Assembly (NCBI GenBank): GCA_016872555.1
Contig: VGZO01000019.1
Span: 1 to 64,000, forward strand
Length of the DNA stretch: 64,000 nucleotides
Reading direction: 5' to 3'
From: Planctomycetota bacterium
GTDB lineage: Bacteria > Planctomycetota > Planctomycetia > Pirellulales > UBA1268
Below are positions 1 through 8,507 of this stretch, piece after piece; the first letter of the stretch is position 1, and each line of letters opens with the position of its first letter. A model generated the notes under the pieces. It was not told where the DNA came from. It made no database searches and worked only from the letters and a program-made list of their open reading frames with translations. The position numbers were made by a program, and so were the translations under genes.

Positions 1-2
1 AC

Positions 3-956
3 GGTCAACGCCGTGGCGACGATCGCCCCGGTCGGCAGCAGGGTGGTGGAGAGCAGCAAGGTGGTGGAGAGCAGCAAGGTGGTGGAGAGCAGCAAGGCGG
101 CGGAGAGCAGCAAGGCGGTGGAGAGCAGCAGGGCGGTGGAGAGCAGCAGGGCGGTGGAGAGCAGCAGGGCGGTGGAGAGCAGCAAGGCGGTGGAGAGCAG
201 CAGGGCGGTGGAGAGCAGCAGGGCGGTGGAGAGCAGCAAGGCGGTGGAGAGCAGCAAGGCGGTGGAGAGCAGCAAGGCGGCGGTCGAGATCCTGGTGGAG
301 AAGGGGAGGGTGCGGGCGAACGCGAGGCGGGGCGTAAGCCCGATGAAAACGCAACGCAGCCCGGCCCCAGCGACGCGCCCGGCGGGAACCAGCAGGGACG
401 TGACGGAGCAGCGGGTGGGAAGGCGGGCAATGGCGACCAACGTGACGGAGCCGGTTCACCGACCGACGCAGCGCCTCCCGGCGCCCCGCAGGCCTCCAAG
501 TCGGGGGGGGGCGGTTGGATGCGGAGCGACGGACCGTCCGACCCACAGGGGGGCGCCCCGGAGGGATCCGCTCCCAACGCCGAAACCGAGTGGGGCCAGC
601 AGGACACCTCCCATGCCCGCAATGCCGCCGACCTCGCCCTCGATCACCTCCGCCGGTCGCTCGCCAAGGGAGACGACAGCGTTCTCGACGCGCTGGGCTG
701 GACCCCCGACGAGGCCCGCGCGTTCCTCGAGCGCTGGGAGGCGATGCGCCGTCGTGCGGCAGCGGGGGATCCGACGCAGAAGCGCGAGTTCGAGCGGGCC
801 CTCCGTAGCCTCGGCCTCCGCGGCGGCACCGTCCGCAGCGCGCGTGACGTTCCCGCCGACGTGAAGGGGGGGCAGTCCGAGGGGCGGCGGACACGGCCCC
901 CGAGCGAATACCGCGATCGGGTCAAGGCGTACTCCCAGGGAACCACTGGCGAATGA
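3..956 (+). CDS. C-terminal part of a large low-complexity protein with GGGEQQ repeats
   Basis: This frame is open from the left edge to a TGA at 954-956, so the start lies outside the window. About 317 residues are visible. They open with 13 in-frame GGGEQQ hexapeptides (DNA 42-275), followed by a Gly/Asp/Glu/Pro-rich disordered stretch. The last ~130 residues are helical and charged, with a segment reading LGWTPDEARAFLERWEAMRR. A comparable helical tail ends long low-complexity planctomycete proteins once annotated as circumsporozoite-like membrane proteins; I recall this family only loosely. The stop overlaps the nadB start (ATGA), so the two are probably co-translated, but no shared function is implied. 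The function is unknown. The codon phase and the conserved-looking tail support a real gene. Confidence 0.72.
   Translation, partial: GQRRGDDRPGRQQGGGEQQGGGEQQGGGEQQGGGEQQGGGEQQGGGEQQGGGEQQGGGEQQGGGEQQGGGEQQGGGEQQGGGEQQGGGEQQGGGRDPGGEGEGAGEREAGRKPDENATQPGPSDAPGGNQQGRDGAAGGKAGNGDQRDGAGSPTDAAPPGAPQASKSGGGGWMRSDGPSDPQGGAPEGSAPNAETEWGQQDTSHARNAADLALDHLRRSLAKGDDSVLDALGWTPDEARAFLERWEAMRRRAAAGDPTQKREFERALRSLGLRGGTVRSARDVPADVKGGQSEGRRTRPPSEYRDRVKAYSQGTTGE
42..275 (+). repeat. 13 tandem 18-bp units encoding GGGEQQ
   Basis: Thirteen consecutive 18-bp units of the form GGYGGHGAGCAGCAR run without interruption. Every unit translates to GGGEQQ in the frame of the surrounding gene; differences between units are synonymous (GGT/GGC, CAA/CAG). 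This points to a coding minisatellite under protein-level constraint, prone to copy-number change by slippage. There are no spacers, so it is not a CRISPR array. Confidence 0.95.
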
Positions 957-2608
957 GCGGTTCCTTCCAGGGTCCGCGCTATCTGGTGCCGTTCGGTCCC
1001 AAACGGGTACCCCACTGCTTCACCGACGTGCTCGTCCTCGGCGGCGGTGTCGCCGGACTCCGGGCGGCACTGTCCGTCGATCCGCGGCTCCAGGTGACGG
1101 TGATCACCAAGACCGACCTGCGGGTGTCGAGCAGCCAGTGGGCCCAGGGGGGGATCGCCGGAGTCGTCGATCCGGAGGATCGGTTCGACAACCACGTCGC
1201 CGACACGCTCTCCGCCGGCTGCGGACTGTGCCATCCAGACGTCGTCACCGAGGTCGTCCACGAGGCTCCGGCGCGGATCGCCGAACTGATCGCCTGGGGC
1301 ACCAATTTCGACGCCCGTGACGGGAGTCTCGAACTGGGGCGCGAGGGGGGCCACAGCCACCACCGCATCGTCCACGCCCTCGGCGACGCCACGGGGCGCG
1401 AGGTGATGCGGGCGGTGATCGAGCGGGCCCGCGGCTGCGAGAACGTCGAGTTCTGGCCGGAGACGTTCACCATCGACCTGCTCACCGACGACGGCGCCTG
1501 CCGCGGGGCCCTCGTCTGGAACAAGGGTCACGGCAAGACGCTCGTCTGGGCGCGGCGCACGATCCTCGCCACCGGCGGTGCCGGGCAACTGTATCGCGAA
1601 TCGACCAATCCCGAGGGAACCAGCGGCGACGGCATGGCGCTGGCGTGGCGGGCCGGGGCAAAACTGCGCGACATGGAGTTCATGCAGTTCCATCCGACGG
1701 TGCTGTACATCGCCGGGGCGGCGCGGAGCCTGATCACCGAGGCGATCCGGGGGGCTGGTGCGCACCTGGTCGACAAGGACGGCAGGCGGTTCATGCCGGA
1801 GTTCGACGACCGGGCCGAGCTCGCCCCCCGCGACGTCGTCTCGCGGGCGATCACCGAGGTGATGCACCGCACCCACCATGCCAACGTCTACCTCGACCTG
1901 TCCCATCTCGATGCCGATACGGTCCGCACTCGGTTTCCCGGGATGGCGCGGATCTGTGCCGAGTTCGGGCTCGATCTTGCCCGTGACCGGATTCCGGTCC
2001 GCCCCGGGGCCCACTACATGATCGGCGGGGTGGCCATCGATCGCGAAGGGCGGACGAGTCTTCCCGGGCTGCTGGCCGCCGGTGAGGTCACATCGAGCGG
2101 TCTGCACGGCGCCAATCGCCTGGCGAGCAACAGTCTCCTCGAGGGGCTCGTGTACGGTGCCCGCTGCGGGGCCGTCGCCTCCGCCGAGGCGCTGTCGATG
2201 GGGGACCAGTTCCGCGTGCCCGAGTTGGCCCATCCGCGCGGCCGGGTGACGGGCGAGGGGCTCGACCTCGCCGACATTCGCAACTCGCTGCGCAGCCTGA
2301 TGTGGCGCTCCGTCGGCGTCGAGCGGAGCGGTGCCGCGCTGGCCGAGGCCGCCGAGACGGTCGAGGCGTGGTGCCGCTACGTCCTCCCGCGCCAGTTCTC
2401 CGACCCCCAGGGATGGCAGCTGCAAAACATGCTCGAGGTCGCGCGGTTGATGGTCCGGGCCGCGATGGCCCGGCAGGAAACCCGCGGGGTCCACTGCCGC
2501 AGTGACCATCCCCGCCCCCTCGACCGGTGGCGGCGGCACATCGCCTGGCAGCGCGACCGTGACGAGGAGATCCCCGAGACGCTGCCGGGTGCGGCCGTTC
2601 CCGCCTGA
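953..2608 (+). CDS. nadB: L-aspartate oxidase
   Basis: This FAD enzyme oxidises L-aspartate to iminoaspartate, the first step of de novo NAD synthesis before quinolinate synthase (NadA). The 551 residues match the usual ~530-550. Visible motifs are the N-terminal dinucleotide-binding LGGGVAGLRAAL (about residue 26), SSQWAQGGIAG, the HSHHRIVHALGDATGREV substrate region, the FMQFHPT flavoprotein motif, and GGVAIDREGRTSLPGLLAAG followed by GANRLASNSLLEGLVYG. The ATG at 953 overlaps the previous stop as ATGA, suggesting translational coupling. No nadA or nadC lies nearby. Fumarate reductase/succinate dehydrogenase flavoproteins are related, but the lone gene and L-aspartate-oxidase-like motif spacing favour NadB. 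Confidence 0.93.
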   Translation: MSGSFQGPRYLVPFGPKRVPHCFTDVLVLGGGVAGLRAALSVDPRLQVTVITKTDLRVSSSQWAQGGIAGVVDPEDRFDNHVADTLSAGCGLCHPDVVTEVVHEAPARIAELIAWGTNFDARDGSLELGREGGHSHHRIVHALGDATGREVMRAVIERARGCENVEFWPETFTIDLLTDDGACRGALVWNKGHGKTLVWARRTILATGGAGQLYRESTNPEGTSGDGMALAWRAGAKLRDMEFMQFHPTVLYIAGAARSLITEAIRGAGAHLVDKDGRRFMPEFDDRAELAPRDVVSRAITEVMHRTHHANVYLDLSHLDADTVRTRFPGMARICAEFGLDLARDRIPVRPGAHYMIGGVAIDREGRTSLPGLLAAGEVTSSGLHGANRLASNSLLEGLVYGARCGAVASAEALSMGDQFRVPELAHPRGRVTGEGLDLADIRNSLRSLMWRSVGVERSGAALAEAAETVEAWCRYVLPRQFSDPQGWQLQNMLEVARLMVRAAMARQETRGVHCRSDHPRPLDRWRRHIAWQRDRDEEIPETLPGAAVPA

Positions 2609-2656
2609 GCCGCGCGTCGCGTGCGGTCGGCCGCCCCGCGGCGATCCGGCCGGGGA

Positions 2657-2685
2657 TTGCCTGTTGTGGCGACGGGGCCTAACAA
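2657..2685 (+). promoter_or_regulatory. Candidate promoter for the ABC export operon
   Basis: TTGCCT at 2657-2662 is followed after 17 bp by TAACAA at 2680-2685. Predicted transcription would start near 2693, after an in-frame ATG at 2685 but before those at 2733 and 2766, which argues against the longest possible start of the ATPase. The match to consensus is only moderate. Confidence 0.3.
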
Positions 2686-2765
2686 TGGACAGTTTGCGTG
2701 CTCCCACCCCCCGCCCCCCTTTCGCACCACCCATGGCCCACGACCCCATTCCGGCCGGCGAGGCG

Positions 2766-3482
2766 ATGATCGAGGCCGACGGGCTGACGAAGTACTACGG
2801 CCCGTTCATCGCCATCGAGAACGTCTCCTTCCGGATTCCCCGCGGGGAGGTCGTCGCCTTCCTCGGCCCGAACGGGGCCGGAAAGAGCACGACGATGAAG
2901 ATCCTCACCGGCTACCTGGCGCCGACCGCCGGCACGGCACGGATCGCCGGCCACGACATGGCGACCGATCGGCTCGCCGGTGCGATGCGGCTGGGGTACC
3001 TGCCGGAAAACGGTCCTCTGTACCCCGACATGACCCCGCGCACGCTCCTCGAGTTCTTCGCTGACGCCCGCGGCATGCGCGGGGCGCGCCGCAAGGAGCG
3101 GATCGAGGCGGTCGTCCGCCAGTGCGAACTGGGCAGCGTGATCGGCAAGGCGATCGGCAAGCTCTCCAAAGGCTACCGCCAGCGGGTCGGGATGGCGCAG
3201 GTCCTGCTCCACGAGCCCGACGTGCTGATCCTCGACGAGCCGACCAGCGGACTCGATCCGAACCAGATCCGCGAGGTCCGCGAGACGATCCGCCGCCTCG
3301 GCAAGGACAAGACGATCCTCCTCTCGACCCACATTCTCCAGGAGGTCGAGGCCCTCGCCGACCGCGTGATCCTCGTGGCGGAGGGACGGCTGCGGTTCGA
3401 CGGCACTCCCGCCGAGTTGCGGCGAAACGGCGGGAGCCTCGACGAACGGTTCCACGAGTTGACCAGGGCCGCCTCGGCCTGA
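2766..3482 (+). CDS. ABC transporter ATP-binding protein, GldA-like
   Basis: This is the nucleotide-binding subunit of an ABC-2-type transporter, 238 residues from the chosen start. Walker A is GPNGAGKST, followed by the Q-loop region LGYLPENGPLYPDMTPR. The signature is LSKGYRQRVGMAQ, Walker B is VLILDEPTSGLD, and the switch histidine lies in LLSTHIL. ATG 2766 was chosen because the protein then begins MIEADGLTKYYG, the usual family start; in-frame ATGs at 2733 and 2685 are alternatives. The next two genes encode the permease/auxiliary fusion and a DUF4340 protein, matching the three-gene Gld-like clusters seen in planctomycetes. The substrate is unknown. Confidence 0.9.
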   Translation: MIEADGLTKYYGPFIAIENVSFRIPRGEVVAFLGPNGAGKSTTMKILTGYLAPTAGTARIAGHDMATDRLAGAMRLGYLPENGPLYPDMTPRTLLEFFADARGMRGARRKERIEAVVRQCELGSVIGKAIGKLSKGYRQRVGMAQVLLHEPDVLILDEPTSGLDPNQIREVRETIRRLGKDKTILLSTHILQEVEALADRVILVAEGRLRFDGTPAELRRNGGSLDERFHELTRAASA

Positions 3483-3594
3483 AGGCGGTCGACGGAGGCT
3501 CCGGCCAGCCGAGGCCCACGGCGCCGGCGACTGCCGCGGCTGGCCGGGCCGCCGGTTCGGTCACGGGCGACGACACGACAACCCGATCGACAGG

Positions 3595-6336
3595 ATGCCG
3601 ACAGACATGAAATGGCACGTACTGGACGCGGTGTTCAAGCGAAACTTCGTCTCCTACTTCTCCAATCCGACCGGCTACGTCTTCATCTGCGTGTTCGTGC
3701 TGCTCGGGTCGCTGGCCGCGTTCTGGCCGCCGGAGTTCTTCAACTCCAACCTCGCCAACCTCGACCAGCTCAACCGCTACCTGCCCTACATCCTCCTCGT
3801 GTTCATCCCAGCGATCACGATGAGCGTCTGGGCCGACGAGCGCCGCCAGGGCACCGACGAGCTGCTGCTCACCATCCCCGCCAGTGACTGGGAGGTGGTG
3901 TTCGGGAAGTATCTCGCCACCGTCGGGATCTACACCGTGGCGCTGATGTTCTCCTGCATCTGCAACCTGATCATTCTCCTCCGCTGGGGCACCCCCGACG
4001 GCGGCCTGTTCTTCACCAACTACCTCGGCTACTGGTTCATGGGCCTGGCGATGCTCGCGGTCGGCATGGTGGCCAGCTTCCTGACGCCGAACCTGACGGT
4101 CGCCTTCATCCTCGGGCTGCTCCTCAACGCGCCGCTGGCCGTCGCCGACCAGGCCGGGGCGGTGATGGGACCACGCTGGGCGGAGCGGGTCCGCAGCTGG
4201 GGGCTGGCGGAGCAGTTCTCTGACTTCGGGCGGGGTGTCGTCAGCCTGTCGTCGATCGCCTACTTCCTCGGCGTCGTCGCCGTCTGCCTCTATCTGGCGA
4301 TGGTCCTCATCGGCCGTCGCCACTGGACCGGTCGGCGCGACGGCCCGCGGATGGGCGTTCACTACCTGGCGCGGACCGCGGGGCTGGCGATGCTCGCCGC
4401 CGGGGCGGTCCTCGTGGCCCGGGCCACGGACGTCCGTCAGGATCTGTCCGAGGAACGGATCAGTTCGCTGGCCCCCGACACACGCCGCCTGCTGGCCGAC
4501 CTCAAGCCCCAGCGGCCGATCGAGATCCGCGCGTACGTCAGCCCGACGGTGCCCGAGGACTACACGCAGACCCGCCTCAATCTCCTCAACACGCTCCGTC
4601 AGTTCCAACGCCTCGGCCGGGGCAAGGTGAAGGTCGAGGTCGTGCCGACCGAACCCAAGACCGATGCCGCCGCGCTCGCCCGGCAGCAATTCGGGATCGA
4701 GCCGGTCTCGGTACTGTCGCGGGTCCGCGGTGCGTACCGCGAGGAGGAGGTGTTCCTCGGGTGTGCGGTGACCAGCGGCCTGGAGAAAGTCGTGGTCCCG
4801 TTCTTCGACAAGGGGACGCCGGTGGAGTACGAGCTGATCCGTTCGATCGCCACGGCGGCTCAGGAGAAACGGCGCCGCCTCGGGGTCGTCACCACCGACG
4901 CCGACCTGTTCGGCGGCTTCGACATGATGACCGGCCAGCAGCGTCCGCGGCAGCCGCTGGTGGACGAGTTGGAGAAGCAGTACGACGTCGTCCAGGTCGA
5001 CCCCTCGGCCCCGATCACCGAAACCTACGACGCGCTCCTCGCGGTGCAGCCCTCGAGCCTCGGTCCGGAGCAGCTCGGCAACTTCGTCGATGCCGTCCGC
5101 CGGGGGCAGCCGGTGGCGATTTTCGAGGACCCGCTCCCGGTCCTGATGACGGCCGTCCCTGGCACCGCCCAGCCGCGGCGCGGCCCCGGCGGTCCGATGG
5201 CGATGTTCCAGCAGCAGGGCCAGCCGAAGGGGGACATCGAACTGCTCTGGCAGACGCTCGGCCTCCGCCTCGGGGCCGGGGCCGCACGGCCGGCGATGGG
5301 GCAGATGGGATCGGCGCCGTTCGTGATCTTCCAGGATTACAACCCGCACCCCAAGCTCGAACTGCCGTCGGAGTTCGTCTTCGTCGACGCGAGCATGGAT
5401 GCCAAGGACACCGGTTTCAACCAGGACGACCCGGTCACCAGCGGCCTGCAGGAAGTGCTGTTCCCGTTCCCGGGCAGCCTGTCGAAGGACGACGCGGCGG
5501 CGGTCGACTGGGTGCCGCTGGCGCGGACGACGCCGCGGTCGGGAACGATCGAGGTCGAGCGGATCCTCGCCAACCGCGACATGCGGATGCTGCGCAACTT
5601 CGAGAAGCCGGGGGATCAGTCGATGGTCCTCGCGGTCGCCGTCGAGCGCCAGCCGCCCGCCGCCGCCGACGGCCAGGCCGCCGCGCCCGCCAAGCCGATC
5701 CGTGCGGTCGTCGTCTCCGACATCGACCTCCTCGACGGCCGGATCTTCGGCCTCCGCAACCGCCCCGACGAGGTGTTCGGGCTCGACTTCGACAACGTCA
5801 CGTTCGTGCTTAACATCCTCGATTCCCTCGCCGCGGACGATCGCTTCCTGCAGATCCGCAAGCGGAAGCCCCGGCACCGCACCCTGGAGCGGATCGAAGA
5901 CGCGGTCGCCGACGCCCGTGAGCAGGCCGACGCCGAACGGCAGAAGTTCATCGACCAGTTCGACCAAGCCGAGAAGGAGGCCAACGAGTCGCTCCAGAAG
6001 GAGGTCGGCGACTTCGAGCGCAAGCTCAAGGACCTCGAGGCCAGCGGTCAGGCCGACCGGCAGGCGGCCATGCAGGCGATGCAACAACTTGCCAGCCGGC
6101 AGCGTCTCGCCCAACGGCGTCTCGACACGCGGATCGAGCAGCTGAAACGCACCCGGGATGCCGACGTCGAACGGGTCGAGCGCGATCTCGGCAAGAAAAT
6201 CCGCGAGGAGCAGGACCGGCAGAAGTGGCTCGCCGTCCTTCTCCCGCCGATCCCGCCGCTCGTCGTGGCGTTCTTTGTCTATTTCCGGCGCCGGGCCCAG
6301 GAACGCGAGGGTGTGTCGCGGAACCGGTTGCGGTGA
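3595..6336 (+). CDS. ABC-2 permease fused to GldG-like auxiliary domain
   Basis: This 913-residue protein joins two modules that are separate genes (gldF and gldG) in Bacteroidetes. The first ~275 residues are an ABC-2 permease with about seven membrane helices (for example GYVFICVFVLLGSLAAF near 27-43) and the ADERRQGTDELLLTIPAS loop. From ~290 to ~660 is a GldG/ABC_transp_aux-type extracytoplasmic domain starting at DLSEERISSLAPDTRRLL. Residues ~760-880 are a long charged coiled coil, and a final helix (WLAVLLPPIPPLVVAFFVYF) ends in a basic tail. ATG 3607 (MKWHVL) is an equally good start. It presumably works with the ATPase upstream and the DUF4340 protein downstream. The transported substrate cannot be read from the sequence. 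Confidence 0.88.
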   Translation: MPTDMKWHVLDAVFKRNFVSYFSNPTGYVFICVFVLLGSLAAFWPPEFFNSNLANLDQLNRYLPYILLVFIPAITMSVWADERRQGTDELLLTIPASDWEVVFGKYLATVGIYTVALMFSCICNLIILLRWGTPDGGLFFTNYLGYWFMGLAMLAVGMVASFLTPNLTVAFILGLLLNAPLAVADQAGAVMGPRWAERVRSWGLAEQFSDFGRGVVSLSSIAYFLGVVAVCLYLAMVLIGRRHWTGRRDGPRMGVHYLARTAGLAMLAAGAVLVARATDVRQDLSEERISSLAPDTRRLLADLKPQRPIEIRAYVSPTVPEDYTQTRLNLLNTLRQFQRLGRGKVKVEVVPTEPKTDAAALARQQFGIEPVSVLSRVRGAYREEEVFLGCAVTSGLEKVVVPFFDKGTPVEYELIRSIATAAQEKRRRLGVVTTDADLFGGFDMMTGQQRPRQPLVDELEKQYDVVQVDPSAPITETYDALLAVQPSSLGPEQLGNFVDAVRRGQPVAIFEDPLPVLMTAVPGTAQPRRGPGGPMAMFQQQGQPKGDIELLWQTLGLRLGAGAARPAMGQMGSAPFVIFQDYNPHPKLELPSEFVFVDASMDAKDTGFNQDDPVTSGLQEVLFPFPGSLSKDDAAAVDWVPLARTTPRSGTIEVERILANRDMRMLRNFEKPGDQSMVLAVAVERQPPAAADGQAAAPAKPIRAVVVSDIDLLDGRIFGLRNRPDEVFGLDFDNVTFVLNILDSLAADDRFLQIRKRKPRHRTLERIEDAVADAREQADAERQKFIDQFDQAEKEANESLQKEVGDFERKLKDLEASGQADRQAAMQAMQQLASRQRLAQRRLDTRIEQLKRTRDADVERVERDLGKKIREEQDRQKWLAVLLPPIPPLVVAFFVYFRRRAQEREGVSRNRLR

Positions 6337-6416
6337 TCGTGCTGCCGCCCCGCGGCACGGGTTCGGGATCGCGGTGGGGACGTGACGATCGATCGATTCG
6401 GAAGGAGCGTGAGGCG

Positions 6417-8366
6417 ATGGCAGGCAGGGGTGAGCGAGTGAACGACGGCGGGCCACGCTCGTCGGGTTCCGGCCGGGGCGACGGCGGTGTGGCCGACGGC
6501 CGTTCGGGCCGCGGGTGGCAGGCACCGGACGGGACCGACAGGGCTGCCGAGCGCGGCGCCGGCCGGCCGGCGCCGGGGGCGCTGCTCAAGACCGGGGCAT
6601 TCCTCGCCTGCGGCGCCGCCGCCCTGGCGGCCGGATTGTTCGCACAGCCTCGGTTCACCGCCAGCAGTGTCGCGCCGCGCGAGGAGCGGAAGCTGTTTCC
6701 TGAGCTCTCGGATGCCGCCAAGGCGACGAGCCTCGAGATCGTCCGCTACGACGAGGATTTGGCGACGCTCAAGCAGTTCAAGGTCGCCCAGACGGGCGGC
6801 GTGTGGGTGCTGCCCGCCTTCCAGAACTATCCGGCCGACGCCAAGGACCAGCTCGCCGCAGCGGCCACCGAACTGGTCGATCGTGAATACGTCGACATGG
6901 TCTCCGACAGCCCGGGCGACCATGCCAAGTTCGGCGTCGTCGAGCCCGATCCGGACAAGATCAAGCCGGGCGATACGGGCGTCGGCGAGCTGATCGATAT
7001 CCGCGACGGCAACGGCGCCCGGCTGGCGCGGCTGATCGTCGGCAAGGAGTATGCGCGGGCCGGGGGAGCCAAACCGCTGCGCTACGTCCGTCGGGCGGGG
7101 CAGGATCCGGTGTACCTCGTCGAACTCGACATGTCGAAGTTCACGACATCGTTCGGCGATTGGATCGAGAAGGATCTGCTGAAGCTCTCGCCATGGGACG
7201 TCCGCAAGGTCGTGCTCGACGACTACAAGCTCGAGGCGGTCGACCAGGGAGGCCAGATCGGCGTCGAGCAGGTGCGCAAGGACCGGATCGAGCTGGCCTA
7301 CGAGGACCGCGAGGCGAAGTGGAACCTCGTCGCCCTCGAGTCGTTCGCGGCGGGCAAACCCGAGCCGCAGCAGTTGGGGGAAAACGAGGAGCTCGCCAGC
7401 GCCCGCCTCAATGAATTGCGCAACGCCCTCGGCGACCTGAAGATCATCGACGTCGTCCGCAAGCCAGCGGGCCTGAGCGCCGAGCTCAAGGCCGAGGAAT
7501 CGTTCACCGGCGACCGTGAGGCGATCCGATCGCTTCAGCAGCGCGGGTTCCTTCCCCTGCGCTCCGGTGAGATCCTCTCGACCGACGGCGAGACGATCGT
7601 GGGGATGCGCGACGGGGTCGAGTACGTGCTCCGGTTCGGGGCCGCGACCGCGGTCGGCGCTGCCGACGCCGCCGAGGAGGCTGGTGCCGCGGAAGGCCAA
7701 CAGCAGCAGGACGGCCGGTATCTGCTCGTGATGGCCCGGTTCAACGAGGCGCTGCTGGAGAAGCCACGGCTCGATCCTGTTCCCGACGGTCCGATCGCGC
7801 CGGCGGCCGAGCCTGCAGCACCCGTCGCGCCGGCGACCGAGGCGGCACCCGCCGCGCCAGAAGCTCCGCCAGCGAACGATGCCCCTCCGGCAGCCGATGC
7901 ACCGCCGGCGGCGGACCCCGCTCCACCGGCCGCGGATGCGGCCACGCCGCCGCCGGCGGCACCTGGCGAGCAAGGGGACCAGGGCGAGGCAGGGCAGAGC
8001 GGTGCGACCGCGGCGGAGCAGCCCGCCGCCCCTGCCGGCGAGGCGGCGACGGCTCCGGCCGCTCCCGGCGCCGCGAGTGCTGCCGACGCGCTCAAGGCCG
8101 CGGACGAAGCCGAGGCCAAGGCCCAGCAGCAACTCGAGGAGCGGCGCCGCATCGAGCGCGAAAATCGGCGCCGCCAGGACGAGTACGACGACAAGGTGAG
8201 GGGTGCGCAGAAGCGCGTGCGTGAGCTCAATGCCCGATTCGCCGATTGGTACTACGTCGTGCCGGCCAAGGAATACGCCCGCATCCACCTCGACCGCGTG
8301 GGGGTCATCCAGCCGAAGTCGAGCGCGCCGGCGGAGCCCGCTCCGCCCGGGATTCCGCCGCGGTGA
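6417..8366 (+). CDS. DUF4340 domain-containing membrane-anchored protein
   Basis: ATG 6417 is preceded by AAGGAG at 6402-6407, giving 649 residues. A charged N-terminus leads into one membrane helix (LLKTGAFLACGAAALAAGLF, about residues 56-75), then an extracytoplasmic region with DUF4340-type segments. These include SLEIVRYDEDLATLKQFKV, VGELIDIRDGNGARLARLIVG and LLKLSPWDVRKVVLDDY. Residues ~460-560 are a very Pro/Ala-rich linker, followed by a Glu/Arg/Gln-rich coiled coil and a terminal segment FADWYYVVPAKEYARI. DUF4340 proteins commonly follow Gld-like ABC genes and may form an accessory part of that complex; the molecular role is unknown. Confidence 0.85.
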   Translation: MAGRGERVNDGGPRSSGSGRGDGGVADGRSGRGWQAPDGTDRAAERGAGRPAPGALLKTGAFLACGAAALAAGLFAQPRFTASSVAPREERKLFPELSDAAKATSLEIVRYDEDLATLKQFKVAQTGGVWVLPAFQNYPADAKDQLAAAATELVDREYVDMVSDSPGDHAKFGVVEPDPDKIKPGDTGVGELIDIRDGNGARLARLIVGKEYARAGGAKPLRYVRRAGQDPVYLVELDMSKFTTSFGDWIEKDLLKLSPWDVRKVVLDDYKLEAVDQGGQIGVEQVRKDRIELAYEDREAKWNLVALESFAAGKPEPQQLGENEELASARLNELRNALGDLKIIDVVRKPAGLSAELKAEESFTGDREAIRSLQQRGFLPLRSGEILSTDGETIVGMRDGVEYVLRFGAATAVGAADAAEEAGAAEGQQQQDGRYLLVMARFNEALLEKPRLDPVPDGPIAPAAEPAAPVAPATEAAPAAPEAPPANDAPPAADAPPAADPAPPAADAATPPPAAPGEQGDQGEAGQSGATAAEQPAAPAGEAATAPAAPGAASAADALKAADEAEAKAQQQLEERRRIERENRRRQDEYDDKVRGAQKRVRELNARFADWYYVVPAKEYARIHLDRVGVIQPKSSAPAEPAPPGIPPR

Positions 8367-8403
8367 TCAATCGCGCGGCCCGGCCGGACCCTGTCCACTG
8401 GCT

Positions 8404-8429
8404 CCACCGGCGGCGGCCGAGACCGGTGG
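8404..8429 (+). terminator. Possible weak terminator hairpin after the ABC cluster
   Basis: CCACCGG (8404-8410) and CCGGTGG (8423-8429) form a perfect 7-bp stem with a 12-nt loop, 38 bp after the DUF4340 stop. No clean T-run follows, only GTTCTTCC at 8440-8447, so termination would be inefficient or Rho-assisted. Confidence 0.3.
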
Positions 8430-8507
8430 GAGGCCACGCGTTCTTCCGTGCGGCGGCGGAGGGCCGTACCATGGCCCGTCCCGCCGCGGTGGCCGCGTGA
8501 GAACCGC

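Noticed and set aside
42-275. CRISPR-like repeat array at the left end
   Set aside because: Units are contiguous with no spacers and encode a hexapeptide in frame.
644-2749. A ~700-codon open frame on the - strand opposite nadB
   Set aside because: The translation is Arg/Gly/Pro-rich without family motifs and mirrors the clear nadB gene; it is a by-product of high GC. The same applies to the long antisense frames at 2905-6525, 15184-18360, 33569-36898 (+) and 47974-51438.
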